A stretch of 64,000 nucleotides of DNA, from contig CAZMZJ010000012.1 in the NCBI GenBank assembly GCA_964570825.1, forward strand, positions 6,554 through 70,553, written 5' to 3'. The number at the start of each line of letters is the position of its first letter. The first letter of the stretch is position 1. The translations under genes were made by a program, and so were the position numbers. Source of the DNA: UMGS1002 sp964570825 (GTDB lineage Bacteria; Bacillota; Clostridia; Oscillospirales; CAG-272). The notes under the pieces were generated by a model. The model saw nothing but the letters and a program-made list of their open reading frames with translations, searched no databases and was not told the origin of the DNA. Shown here in pieces: positions 51,609-59,347 of the stretch.

Positions 51609-52907
51609 ATGTTTGTAAAATTGTTAAGAATAATGGCTTTTTTTCTTGCCTTGCCGCTTATACTTGCTTCATGCAATAACGGCGGGGCGGATGTCGCAGG
51701 TTCTGACGAGAACACTTCGGCGCAAACAGCGCCTCAGCAGATAAATCTGACTGAATACAGGATAATTCGACCCGAAAAGGCTGACGGAATAGTAGTTGAG
51801 GCGGCAAAACTGTTAAGGAAAACCGTGTCTGACGCCATAGCGGCCGAACTCGAAATAGCAACCGACTGGACGGCAAACGGCGCGGAGCCGGACGCTGACG
51901 CAAAGGAAATACTGATTGGAAACACAAACCGCAGCCAAAGCGCAGAGGCGGCGGAAGGGCTGACGCTTAAGGATTACGCCATTGTTTTCAGCGGCTCAAA
52001 AATAGTTATTGCCGGAGGCTCGCCAAACGCGACGTACTCGGCGGTCGAATACTTCCTCAAAAACTATATTTCATACGAAAACGGCGCCGCGGTTTTGAAA
52101 AACACCGGCAGCTATATTATGAAATATGAATACAAATACGATGAATCTGAAATAAAGGTGGCGAGCCTTAATCTGTTGACCGCATCGAACGCACAGGTTA
52201 ATCAGCAGGCGGAGCGCGAGCCGAGAATAGTAAAATTCGTGGAAAACTATCAGCCGTATTCAATAGGCGTTCAGGAGTGCGAAATATTCTGGAGAATGCG
52301 GCTTGACAAGGTTTTAACCGGTTACGAAAGGGCGCAGGAGGTTACTACTGTAACAAAAAATTATATCTACTACCGGACCGACAAGCTCAAGGTCATAGAC
52401 AGCGGCGTGTTCTGGCTGTCGGAAACTCCAGATGTGTCCTCTCAGGGCTTCGGTTCGAAATATTATATTTCCTGCTGCTGGGCGGTGTTCGAATCGCTTG
52501 AGAACGGAAGCAGATATGTGCATATGAACACCCATCTTGACGTTAATTCGGCTGCGATACGCGAGAGCGAGCTGACGGTGCTTCTGCCGAGAGTAAAGAA
52601 TTTTATTGACGAGGGATACGCCGTCGTACTGACCGGCGATTTCAATTCTGAAGAAGAAACGGCCGTATATAAAACAATAACCTCGTCGGGACTGGCAGAC
52701 TCAAAATATCAGACAACCAACGCTTCAAGAATACCGACATACAACGGCTTTGCCGACGATGTGTCAAAATACGAAGGCCCCATAGATTACTGCTTCGTAA
52801 ACTCCGAAATAAAGGTGACGCTGTACCGTGTCATCGACAAGCAGGACGGCGGCTTTTTATCCGACCATAACGCTATATATTCGGAGATGACTATATATCC
52901 CAGATGA
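51609..52907 (+). CDS. exported lipoprotein with endonuclease/exonuclease/phosphatase domain
   Basis: A 432-residue lipoprotein: signal peptide with lipobox LILASC near residue 20. Residues about 35-165 resemble the N-terminal alpha/beta domain found before GH67/GH20-like catalytic domains (IIRPEKADGIVVEAAKLL, then EILIGNTNRS and IAGGSPNATYSAVEYFLKN). The rest is an EEP (DNase I-like) domain with the Mg Glu in IGVQEC, HMNTHLDVNS, LTGDFNSEEE, and SDHNAIYSE at the end. Extracellular sphingomyelinase, nuclease or phosphodiesterase activity are all possible. GAGG lies eight bases before the ATG at 51609, and the promoter carries a palindrome. Confidence 0.82.
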   Translation: MFVKLLRIMAFFLALPLILASCNNGGADVAGSDENTSAQTAPQQINLTEYRIIRPEKADGIVVEAAKLLRKTVSDAIAAELEIATDWTANGAEPDADAKEILIGNTNRSQSAEAAEGLTLKDYAIVFSGSKIVIAGGSPNATYSAVEYFLKNYISYENGAAVLKNTGSYIMKYEYKYDESEIKVASLNLLTASNAQVNQQAEREPRIVKFVENYQPYSIGVQECEIFWRMRLDKVLTGYERAQEVTTVTKNYIYYRTDKLKVIDSGVFWLSETPDVSSQGFGSKYYISCCWAVFESLENGSRYVHMNTHLDVNSAAIRESELTVLLPRVKNFIDEGYAVVLTGDFNSEEETAVYKTITSSGLADSKYQTTNASRIPTYNGFADDVSKYEGPIDYCFVNSEIKVTLYRVIDKQDGGFLSDHNAIYSEMTIYPR

Positions 52908-52959
52908 ATGCCGATTTGTATCGGTTTATATTAAATACATACATAAAGGAGAATCTGTA

Positions 52960-54183
52960 ATGAAGAAGTTCTTTTCGGTAGTTTTGGCGGCTTTGTTTGT
53001 CTTTACCGCGGCGACCGTTATGACCGCACCGTCGTATGCTGATGACATCAAGGTCGTATACCTTGACAGCGCAAAAGGCAGCGACAAGAACAGCGGGGCC
53101 ACGCCCGGAAAAGCCGTCGCCACTCTTTATGCGGCGATTGACCTTTTGGGAGATACCGGAGGAGTTATCGACGTCGTCGGAGACACCGTCCTTGACGACC
53201 CGAACCTGACCGAGGATATGCAGACGGCTGCCGGCTATCAGCTCGACATGCCGATGCAGCTGAAAAAAATTTACATAACCTCCACAAACGGCTCAAAGCT
53301 CATAAAATCCGAACCGACCACTGGCACAACAATTTCTTTCTTCGGCCCGATAGAATTCTATAATATCACTTTCAAAAACACACAGGCGCAGAACCTGAAT
53401 ATCTACATGTACTGCAACGAACTTACGGTCGGGTTCGGAGTTGATGCCGAGGCCGATTCCCAGACGCACTGCCCGAGACTGTTCGGCTTTACAGCCAACC
53501 CCGACGACGGAATCGACGGAAATCCTGTTATCAATATTTTCAGCGGGAATTTCGGGAACATATACGGTGCCGGCTCGGCGGGCGCTAAGACCGTCAACGG
53601 CAATGTTACAATAAATATGTACGGCGGAAAAGCTGATTACATTTATGACGGAGGGCCGGGAAACGTTGTCGGGAACACGACGATCAATCTCTACAACGGG
53701 GCAACAGTCATAAACAAGGTCACAAAGAGCGGCACCGTATCGGGAACGAGGACCCTTAATCTGTATAATTATACATCGGACGATGAGAGCAAGCTGCCGT
53801 TCACCGCGTCGGATTTTACAACCGTGAACAAGGGGCTTACCGCATCCGTTCCGCTTCCTTCTTCCGTGAATATTGAATTTACCGTGGCCACCGACGACCC
53901 GAATGAAACCACCAACACGCCCGCCGTTACCGATGCGCCTGTGACAACCGCTCCGGTTACGACGGCTCCGGTCACAACCGCGCCTGCAACAACGGCTGCC
54001 GCAACTACAAAAGCTCCCGACAATACGGCGGCTCCCGCAACAGGTACGGCGCCGGCTACAACAAAAGCCGGCTCTTCAGATAATGGCGGCTGCGGCGGAA
54101 CGACAGCTGCTATACCGGCAGCTTTGGTAATGCTCGCCGGGACGGCATACGGGTTTCTTAAAAAGAAAAAGGAAGGGCGATAA
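52960..54183 (+). CDS. exported beta-solenoid-like protein with Thr/Pro linker and GCG-TM tail
   Basis: A 407-residue surface protein of unknown function. A signal peptide (1 to about 27, ending PSYADD) is followed by VYLDSAKGSDKNSG, the usual opening of pectate-lyase-like beta-helix (DUF1565-type) domains. Repeated strands such as INIFSGNFGNIYGAG and INMYGGKADYIYDG suggest a small solenoid. A Thr/Ala/Pro-rich linker (about 310-370) with repeated VTTAP leads to NGGCGG, a hydrophobic segment and KKKK. The AAAGGAG site is good. It may share the upstream EEP transcript (52-base gap). No catalytic residues can be named. Confidence 0.65.
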   Translation: MKKFFSVVLAALFVFTAATVMTAPSYADDIKVVYLDSAKGSDKNSGATPGKAVATLYAAIDLLGDTGGVIDVVGDTVLDDPNLTEDMQTAAGYQLDMPMQLKKIYITSTNGSKLIKSEPTTGTTISFFGPIEFYNITFKNTQAQNLNIYMYCNELTVGFGVDAEADSQTHCPRLFGFTANPDDGIDGNPVINIFSGNFGNIYGAGSAGAKTVNGNVTINMYGGKADYIYDGGPGNVVGNTTINLYNGATVINKVTKSGTVSGTRTLNLYNYTSDDESKLPFTASDFTTVNKGLTASVPLPSSVNIEFTVATDDPNETTNTPAVTDAPVTTAPVTTAPVTTAPATTAAATTKAPDNTAAPATGTAPATTKAGSSDNGGCGGTTAAIPAALVMLAGTAYGFLKKKKEGR

Positions 54184-54220
54184 GCAGCAAAGGATACGGT
54201 TTTATACATCGTAAAACAGA

Positions 54221-54248
54221 GCAGACCCCGGCTTTCGCCGGGATCTGC
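54221..54248 (-). terminator. intrinsic terminator of the AraC gene at 54271
   Basis: GCAGA-CCCGGC (54221-54232) pairs with GCCGGG-TCTGC (54237-54248), with one internal mismatch and a TTTC loop. On the minus strand it is followed by TCTGTTTTAC; there is no U-run on the plus side. Confidence 0.6.
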
Positions 54249-54270
54249 GGGAAAACAATATACATGATTT

Positions 54271-55158
54271 CTAATTTTTAATAAATCGGCTGCGGTACTC
54301 GGTAGGAGTTATTCCGTATGTGCGGGTATAAAGCCGGGTAAAATAGTACGCGCTTGAAAAACCGAGGGAACGCGCGAGGTCTCCGATTGGAATGTCGGTG
54401 TTGCTTAGCATTTCAAGAGATTTTTGAAGCCTCATGCCGTTTATATACTGTATTACGGTCTGTTTCTGACTGGTCTTGAAAAGACGTATTATATGCTGCT
54501 TTGAAAAACCGAAGCGCCGGCTCATCTCGCTTAGCGTGATTTTTCCGGTGTAATTTTTTGAGATCCAGAGCAGCATTTCCGACATTTCGGGCGAGCGCCG
54601 CTCGGCAGGAATAATTTCGCCGACGGAGTTCTCGCTGATAAGCAGCAGAAGCTCATAAAACGAAAGATCCAGCCGGTTCTTTGCAATAGGACCCGCGACG
54701 AGGCGGTACTGATCCATTTGCCGGAAAAGATTTTCAATTTGATTTGAGTATGCAGCCGCGGAGCCGGTCTGTTTTACGAAAATATGGTCTATTGTATGGG
54801 CAATCCGGTCGGAATACCTTAATTTCTGCTGCTCGGCGTCAAATTTGCCGAAATCGGCAAGAAGCTCTTCTTCACCCGAAGGAGAAATTGTCTTTGGGGG
54901 AGAAAAATGCACATACCTATAATTGCTTTTTTCAAGAAGCGATGCGGTATATTGCGTTCCGCTCGGAATGAAAAGGTAGTCGCCTGCATGCAGGTCGATT
55001 GTCTTTCCGTCGACATCAACACGCATCAGTCCGAAGATTATATATAGCATCATGTTGCGCGGACGCAACTGCCCATTGTTGGTCCAGCCGCCGTCAAAGG
55101 TTATCTGACCGGAGTACCGCACATCGGGAAGCTGTTTCAGGTCGATTTTATATAACAT
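54271..55158 (-). CDS. AraC-family transcriptional regulator with cupin domain
   Basis: A 295-residue regulator: the N-terminal AraC-type cupin (about 1-110, with HAGDYLFIPSGTQY) should bind a sugar-like ligand, and the C-terminal double helix-turn-helix (about 195-292) contains RFGFSKQHIIRLFKTSQKQT and the signature LARSLGFSSAYYFTRLYTRTYG. The ATG at 55158 has a strong AGGAGGGGG upstream; the frame is open further but without support. It diverges from the hydrolase and solute-binding genes, which it probably controls through TGAATATT repeats in the shared 208-base intergenic region. Confidence 0.9.
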   Translation of the reverse strand: MLYKIDLKQLPDVRYSGQITFDGGWTNNGQLRPRNMMLYIIFGLMRVDVDGKTIDLHAGDYLFIPSGTQYTASLLEKSNYRYVHFSPPKTISPSGEEELLADFGKFDAEQQKLRYSDRIAHTIDHIFVKQTGSAAAYSNQIENLFRQMDQYRLVAGPIAKNRLDLSFYELLLLISENSVGEIIPAERRSPEMSEMLLWISKNYTGKITLSEMSRRFGFSKQHIIRLFKTSQKQTVIQYINGMRLQKSLEMLSNTDIPIGDLARSLGFSSAYYFTRLYTRTYGITPTEYRSRFIKN

Positions 55159-55231
55159 AATGCCGCCCCCTCCTATTATCGTATTATATTGCAGGGTAAA
55201 AAGAATAAAGTGAAAAGTATTCATTATCGGC

Positions 55232-55314
55232 TGAATATTTTTTAATATTATACAACATCGGCGGCAGAATGTCAAATCGAATATCAATAATGTGTGAATA
55301 TTTGAATATTTTTT
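55232..55314. repeat. TGAATATT direct repeats in the AraC/hydrolase intergenic region
   Basis: TGAATATTTTTT occurs at 55232-55243 and 55303-55314, and TGAATATT also stands directly before the second copy at 55295-55302. Same-orientation repeats between an AraC gene and its divergent neighbour are typical activator sites. Confidence 0.5.
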
Positions 55315-55366
55315 GGCTGTTTTACAAAAAGGCGCCGATAGTAACTCGCTAAACCTGAAGGGGAAT

Positions 55367-57376
55367 ATGGATTTTTATATTGAGAACGCCGCGCTTAGAT
55401 TCGGCCTTGACGAGCGCGGCAGAAACTGTTCATTCTTCAACAAGGCAACAGGGCATGAGTATGTCACAGCTCCGCAGCACGTCTGGAAAATGATATGGCA
55501 AAAAGGGCAGAGAACCGAAAGACCGGTGTTCGCGGAAGAGCAGACCGGACGCGTCAGCGTCAACGGCAGCTCGCTTGTCCTTACATATGACAGCTTATAC
55601 AGCGGTGGCGTGACGCTCGATATTACTCTTGTACTGACATTCAGTCTTGATGGCGGAACGCTTTCCGTCACCTCGCGCATAGAAAACCGTTCGGATATTA
55701 CGGTGACTGAACTCAACGTAACCGCCGCGTCCGGGATACGCTCGATTGACGGCAGGCCGGAGACCGATTGCATCATGTGGCCGGCGGGTTACGGAAAAAT
55801 CATCGAATCGCCGGCGCTGTCCGATCTCTCGGTATATTCAGGCTTCCGGAAATACGAGAGGCATGATTTTCTGCATACCGACCTTGACCTGCTTTATCCG
55901 GGCGGTTCGGGGTCAATGCCGTGGTATGATTTATACAGCAAAGGAGAGGGGCTTTATATCGGCTCGCATGGAATGTCGCATGAGACAATCTGCCTGCATG
56001 TGGAGCGCGATGTAAAAGCCAATTTATTATCTCTCGGCGTCATCAAATATCCGTTCACCGAGCCGGGTGAATCATGGGAGAGCGAGCCGATCATATATCA
56101 GCCGCACATCGGCGACTGGCGGCAGGGAGCGAAAATATACCGCCGCTGGGCGGATGAAAGCGGTTTCTTCAAGGCTCCGGAAATCCCCGGATGGGTCCGC
56201 GGCTTTGAAGGCTGGCTGCGCGTCATACTCAAGCCGCATCATTGCGAAATTAACTGGAATTATAAAAAAATCCCCGAGCTTTACGACGGAGCCGAGGCGG
56301 CAGGGCTTGACACGATATTCCTCCTCGGCTGGGAAAAGGGAGGATTTGCCCGGATGTGGCCTGACTTTGAGGCCGACAGCGACACTGTCGACGGGCTCGG
56401 AGATGTAAAAGAACTGCGCGACGGCATCGGTTATGTCCACGGAAAGGGCGGCAGGGTCATAATGTTCCTCAGCTATTTTTTGATCGACCATAAAAGCGAT
56501 TTCTACCTTAAGGAAGGCGGGGACGAATGCACTATCAGAAGCGTATGGGACGAGGATGTGCCGTTCGCCGAAACCTACTGCGGAGAGGGGACGTACAGAA
56601 AGCTGCCCAATCCTCCGATGCCTATGTACGGCGCCTGCCCGGGCTCACGCAAATGGCATGAAAAAATGAAGTCGCTTGCGAAATACTGTCTTGATCTCGG
56701 CTGCGACGGCGTCCTTTACGACCTCGGCGGCCTCAAGCCCTACCTCTGCTTCTCGGACAGGCATGATCACAAAAAGCCTAATCTGGCATGTGCAAGCAAG
56801 GCAGACCGCTTCGCCGACCTGCGCAGTACGGTGAAGGCCTACGGAGACGACAAAATAATTCTTATGGAGCATCTTGTGGACTGTTTCAACCAGCATATGG
56901 ATATAGCCCAAAGCAACCATATGTACCCCGCAAGCCGTACGAACGTGCCGGATATGTACCGTTACACCTTCCCGGAGCTTGTGCTGACAAACCGCGAGCT
57001 GGGAGAAGACGAGGAGAATTATCGCGATAATATAAATTTCACATTTATCTACGGCCTTGCATTCGATATGACAATTTACCGCTGCTGTGGTTCAATGGCC
57101 GATATCCCGCATTACGCGGAATATATGAAAAAAATAATAGGCCTGCGAAAAAAATACAAAGAATACCTGCATTACGGAAGGTTTATCGGAGACGACGGTT
57201 TTACCGTCGCCGAAGGACAGGTGCGGGCTAAGGCGTACATGGCGTCTGACGGAAGCATAGGAGTTGCGGTCTGGAACAGGCGGCACGAGAATGCGGAAGC
57301 CGTGATAGCCAATGAACACGGCGAGAGATTTTCAATAACGCTCGAAGCCGACGGAGTGGACTTTATTTTAATCTGA
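55367..57376 (+). CDS. DUF6259-type glycoside-hydrolase-like protein
   Basis: A 669-residue cytosolic protein (no signal peptide). Residues 1 to about 250 form a beta-sandwich like the N-terminal domain of clan GH-D enzymes; about 280-600 look like a TIM barrel (GWLRVILKPHH, FLLGWEKGGFARMWPDF, CDGVLYDLGG, KIILMEHLVDC), and a short beta domain ends it. Asp in LYDLGG and Glu/Asp in LMEHLVD are candidate catalytic residues. I believe it belongs to the DUF6259 family, but by eye this is tentative and the sugar is unknown. GAAGGGGA before ATG 55367 sets the start. A solute-binding protein gene follows by 16 bases. Confidence 0.6.
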   Translation: MDFYIENAALRFGLDERGRNCSFFNKATGHEYVTAPQHVWKMIWQKGQRTERPVFAEEQTGRVSVNGSSLVLTYDSLYSGGVTLDITLVLTFSLDGGTLSVTSRIENRSDITVTELNVTAASGIRSIDGRPETDCIMWPAGYGKIIESPALSDLSVYSGFRKYERHDFLHTDLDLLYPGGSGSMPWYDLYSKGEGLYIGSHGMSHETICLHVERDVKANLLSLGVIKYPFTEPGESWESEPIIYQPHIGDWRQGAKIYRRWADESGFFKAPEIPGWVRGFEGWLRVILKPHHCEINWNYKKIPELYDGAEAAGLDTIFLLGWEKGGFARMWPDFEADSDTVDGLGDVKELRDGIGYVHGKGGRVIMFLSYFLIDHKSDFYLKEGGDECTIRSVWDEDVPFAETYCGEGTYRKLPNPPMPMYGACPGSRKWHEKMKSLAKYCLDLGCDGVLYDLGGLKPYLCFSDRHDHKKPNLACASKADRFADLRSTVKAYGDDKIILMEHLVDCFNQHMDIAQSNHMYPASRTNVPDMYRYTFPELVLTNRELGEDEENYRDNINFTFIYGLAFDMTIYRCCGSMADIPHYAEYMKKIIGLRKKYKEYLHYGRFIGDDGFTVAEGQVRAKAYMASDGSIGVAVWNRRHENAEAVIANEHGERFSITLEADGVDFILI

Positions 57377-57392
57377 AAGGGAAGGCATATAC

Positions 57393-58886
57393 ATGAACAT
57401 GAAAAAGAAAATTTTAAGACTTATTTCGCTTGTTATGGCTCTTTTGGTTCTTGCTGCGATATCTGCTTCATGCGTCGGTGGGGAAAGCAAAAACAATGAA
57501 ACAACCGTATCTGTGTCGGGCCCGGACAATACCGCAGCGGGGACTAATGGGGAAACGACACGGCTTTATCCGGAATTTCCCGAAAAAAATTACGGGGGAT
57601 CTGTATTCAACATATTGAGGTATGACTCCGAAACGGCAAACGGCTGGACCGGTATTCCAAACGACATAATGATAGCCGAAACAAACGGCGAGATTTTGAA
57701 CGACTCGGTTTATTCGCGAAACCGTTCGGTTGAAGATAGGTTCAATGTTAAAATTACCACGACGGAGCACGGTTCCGGACTGTCTTCACTTCTGCAGACC
57801 AGCGTGCTTGCGGGAGATAACTTATATGATATGGTGGACCAGTGCCTTAACGAGGTCAGCCGTCTTTTCAACATGGGGCTTATAACAAGCTTTGATGAAA
57901 TAAATGTGAATCTTGACATGCCGTGGTTCGATCAGAGCTCAATCAAAAGCTTTACCATAAGCGGCAAGATATTTGCGGCCGTCAGCGATGTCACATACAT
58001 CGACAAGCTTTCGACAGTGGTCGCTTTCTACAACAAGAGCCTTGCTGAAAAAATCGGAATAGCCGATCTTTATAAAACTGCTCTTGACGGCGACTGGACG
58101 CTCGACAAAATGCTGTCGTATTCATCCGCCGTTACGGCCGACCTCAACAGCGACGGCAAAATGGATCAGAATGACGCTTACTGCATATCGTGCCAGAACG
58201 ACGGCTCATATTTCTTCCTCCATTCGGCAGGCATCCTCGTTGCCGAAAACGACGGAACGAACATAACATATACCCTCAATTCGGAAAAAGCAATATCGGC
58301 GCTCGAAAATATCTTCAAAATAATGAACGACACGTCGATATACTTCAACCGTCAGCTTTACGGAATGCAGCCTGCTGAAGTTGCGGCAATGTTTGCAAAG
58401 GAACAGGCGCTGTTCATGATACGTCCGCTCCAGTCGCTTTATGATCTGAGAAGCCTCGACGCATCGTTCGGCATCATTCCGGTGCCGAAATATTACGCCG
58501 ACCAGGAAAAATATTATGTCCCGATAAACACATATGGCGCAACCATCATCTGTATACCGAAGGGAGCGCCGGACTATGAAAAGACATCGCTTGTTTTCGA
58601 AGCGCTTGCCGCCGAATCTCATTATCGGGTAATGCCGTCGTTTTACAATGTGGTGCTCGGCACAAAGCTGGTCAACGACCCTGAAGCTTCAAAGGTTCTC
58701 GATCTTGTTTTTGCCAACCGCGTTTATGATCTCGGGATGATCTGGAATTTCGGAAGCATCCGCGGCGCCATTGTTGTTTCAAATATGGTTTCTGTCGCCT
58801 CTAATCTGAAGAGATTTGAAAAACTGGTTCAGAGCGCGATCGACACTCTTTACAGCGATGTGGCTAAACTCGAAACAGACAAATAA
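57393..58886 (+). CDS. ABC transporter substrate-binding lipoprotein (family 1, carbohydrate type)
   Basis: A 497-residue extracellular lipoprotein: signal peptide with lipobox ISASC near residue 28, then a Thr/Ser-rich linker, then a solute-binding domain of the family 1 sugar type. ADLNSDGKMDQNDAY at about 248 is an EF-hand-like calcium loop common in such proteins from Clostridia. Typical C-terminal pieces are VFEALAAESHYRVMPSFY and NVVLGTKLV. No permease or ATPase genes are beside it, so it must share transporters encoded elsewhere. It lies 16 bases after the hydrolase gene and is followed by a hairpin. The ligand is unknown. Confidence 0.88.
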   Translation: MNMKKKILRLISLVMALLVLAAISASCVGGESKNNETTVSVSGPDNTAAGTNGETTRLYPEFPEKNYGGSVFNILRYDSETANGWTGIPNDIMIAETNGEILNDSVYSRNRSVEDRFNVKITTTEHGSGLSSLLQTSVLAGDNLYDMVDQCLNEVSRLFNMGLITSFDEINVNLDMPWFDQSSIKSFTISGKIFAAVSDVTYIDKLSTVVAFYNKSLAEKIGIADLYKTALDGDWTLDKMLSYSSAVTADLNSDGKMDQNDAYCISCQNDGSYFFLHSAGILVAENDGTNITYTLNSEKAISALENIFKIMNDTSIYFNRQLYGMQPAEVAAMFAKEQALFMIRPLQSLYDLRSLDASFGIIPVPKYYADQEKYYVPINTYGATIICIPKGAPDYEKTSLVFEALAAESHYRVMPSFYNVVLGTKLVNDPEASKVLDLVFANRVYDLGMIWNFGSIRGAIVVSNMVSVASNLKRFEKLVQSAIDTLYSDVAKLETDK

Positions 58887-58903
58887 CGAAAAAATAATTA
58901 TTA

Positions 58904-58940
58904 AAATCCCCGCGGACAGTAAATTTGTCCGCGGGGATTT
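58904..58940 (+). terminator. strong hairpin ending the hydrolase/solute-binding operon
   Basis: A perfect 15-bp stem (58904-58918 with 58926-58940) and 7-base loop; the right arm ends in ATTT, with no longer U-run. Confidence 0.75.
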
Positions 58941-58989
58941 GCTATCGCCCCGTTCGGCAGGATCCGCGACCGGCGAATACTAACTTTGC

Positions 58990-59027
58990 CCGCTTTGTCC
59001 GCTTTTGTCGGCTTTTGTCCGCTTTGC
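58990..59027. repeat. short tandem repeat near tRNA-Gln
   Basis: Four imperfect copies of CCGCTTTTGT: CCGCTTTGT, CCGCTTTTGT, CGGCTTTTGT and CCGCTTTGC, head to tail. Non-coding; no function is evident. Confidence 0.7.
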
Positions 59028-59059
59028 TTCTGCACTCGGTCGGGTTATTCCGGCAAAAT

Positions 59060-59083
59060 AAAAAACGGGGCGGCAGGCGCCCC
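59060..59083 (-). terminator. intrinsic terminator of tRNA-Gln
   Basis: On the minus strand GGGGCG (59078-59083) pairs with CGCCCC (59067-59072), then TTTTTT and TATTTT. It begins seven bases after the tRNA 3' end. Confidence 0.85.
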
Positions 59084-59089
59084 TTCGCT

Positions 59090-59164
59090 TGGCTGGGATG
59101 GCCGGATTCGGACCGACGAATGCGGGAGTCAAAGTCCCGTGCCTTACCGCTTGGCTACACCCCA
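59090..59164 (-). tRNA. tRNA-Gln (anticodon UUG)
   Basis: Reads TGGGGTG at the 5' end, paired with CATCCCA in the 3' arm (one G-U pair). The D-arm has AGCCAAGCGGTAAGGC, and the anticodon stem CGGGA/TCCCG encloses CTTTGAC with anticodon TTG at 59130-59132. The T-loop is GGTCCGAATCC. Discriminator G and CCA are encoded; the length is 75 with CCA. The T1-A72 pair at the acceptor end is usual for glutamine tRNA. U34 is a target of MnmA, encoded at 50.2 kb. Confidence 0.96.
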
Positions 59165-59174
59165 ATACCCGGTC

Positions 59175-59204
59175 ATTATATCATAGCATCGCCTGCGGTG
59201 TCAA
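59175..59204 (-). promoter_or_regulatory. sigma-A promoter of tRNA-Gln
   Basis: On the minus strand TTGACA (59199-59204), 18 bp, TATAAT (59175-59180), ten bases before the mature 5' end. Confidence 0.8.
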
Positions 59205-59288
59205 GAGATAACAATAAAATACAGAATCCGGCAGCGGTTTATTTATATTGAAAATTCCGGCTGTAAATGATGATTTTATGATTATCTA

Positions 59289-59317
59289 TTGATTATTGAT
59301 GAAATACGGGATATAAT
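59289..59317 (+). promoter_or_regulatory. sigma-A promoter of the flippase gene
   Basis: TTGATT (59289-59294), 17 bp, TATAAT (59312-59317), 30 bases before the start codon. Confidence 0.75.
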
Positions 59318-59347
59318 ATTGAAAAATTGACATGATGCGGTGGGCAG

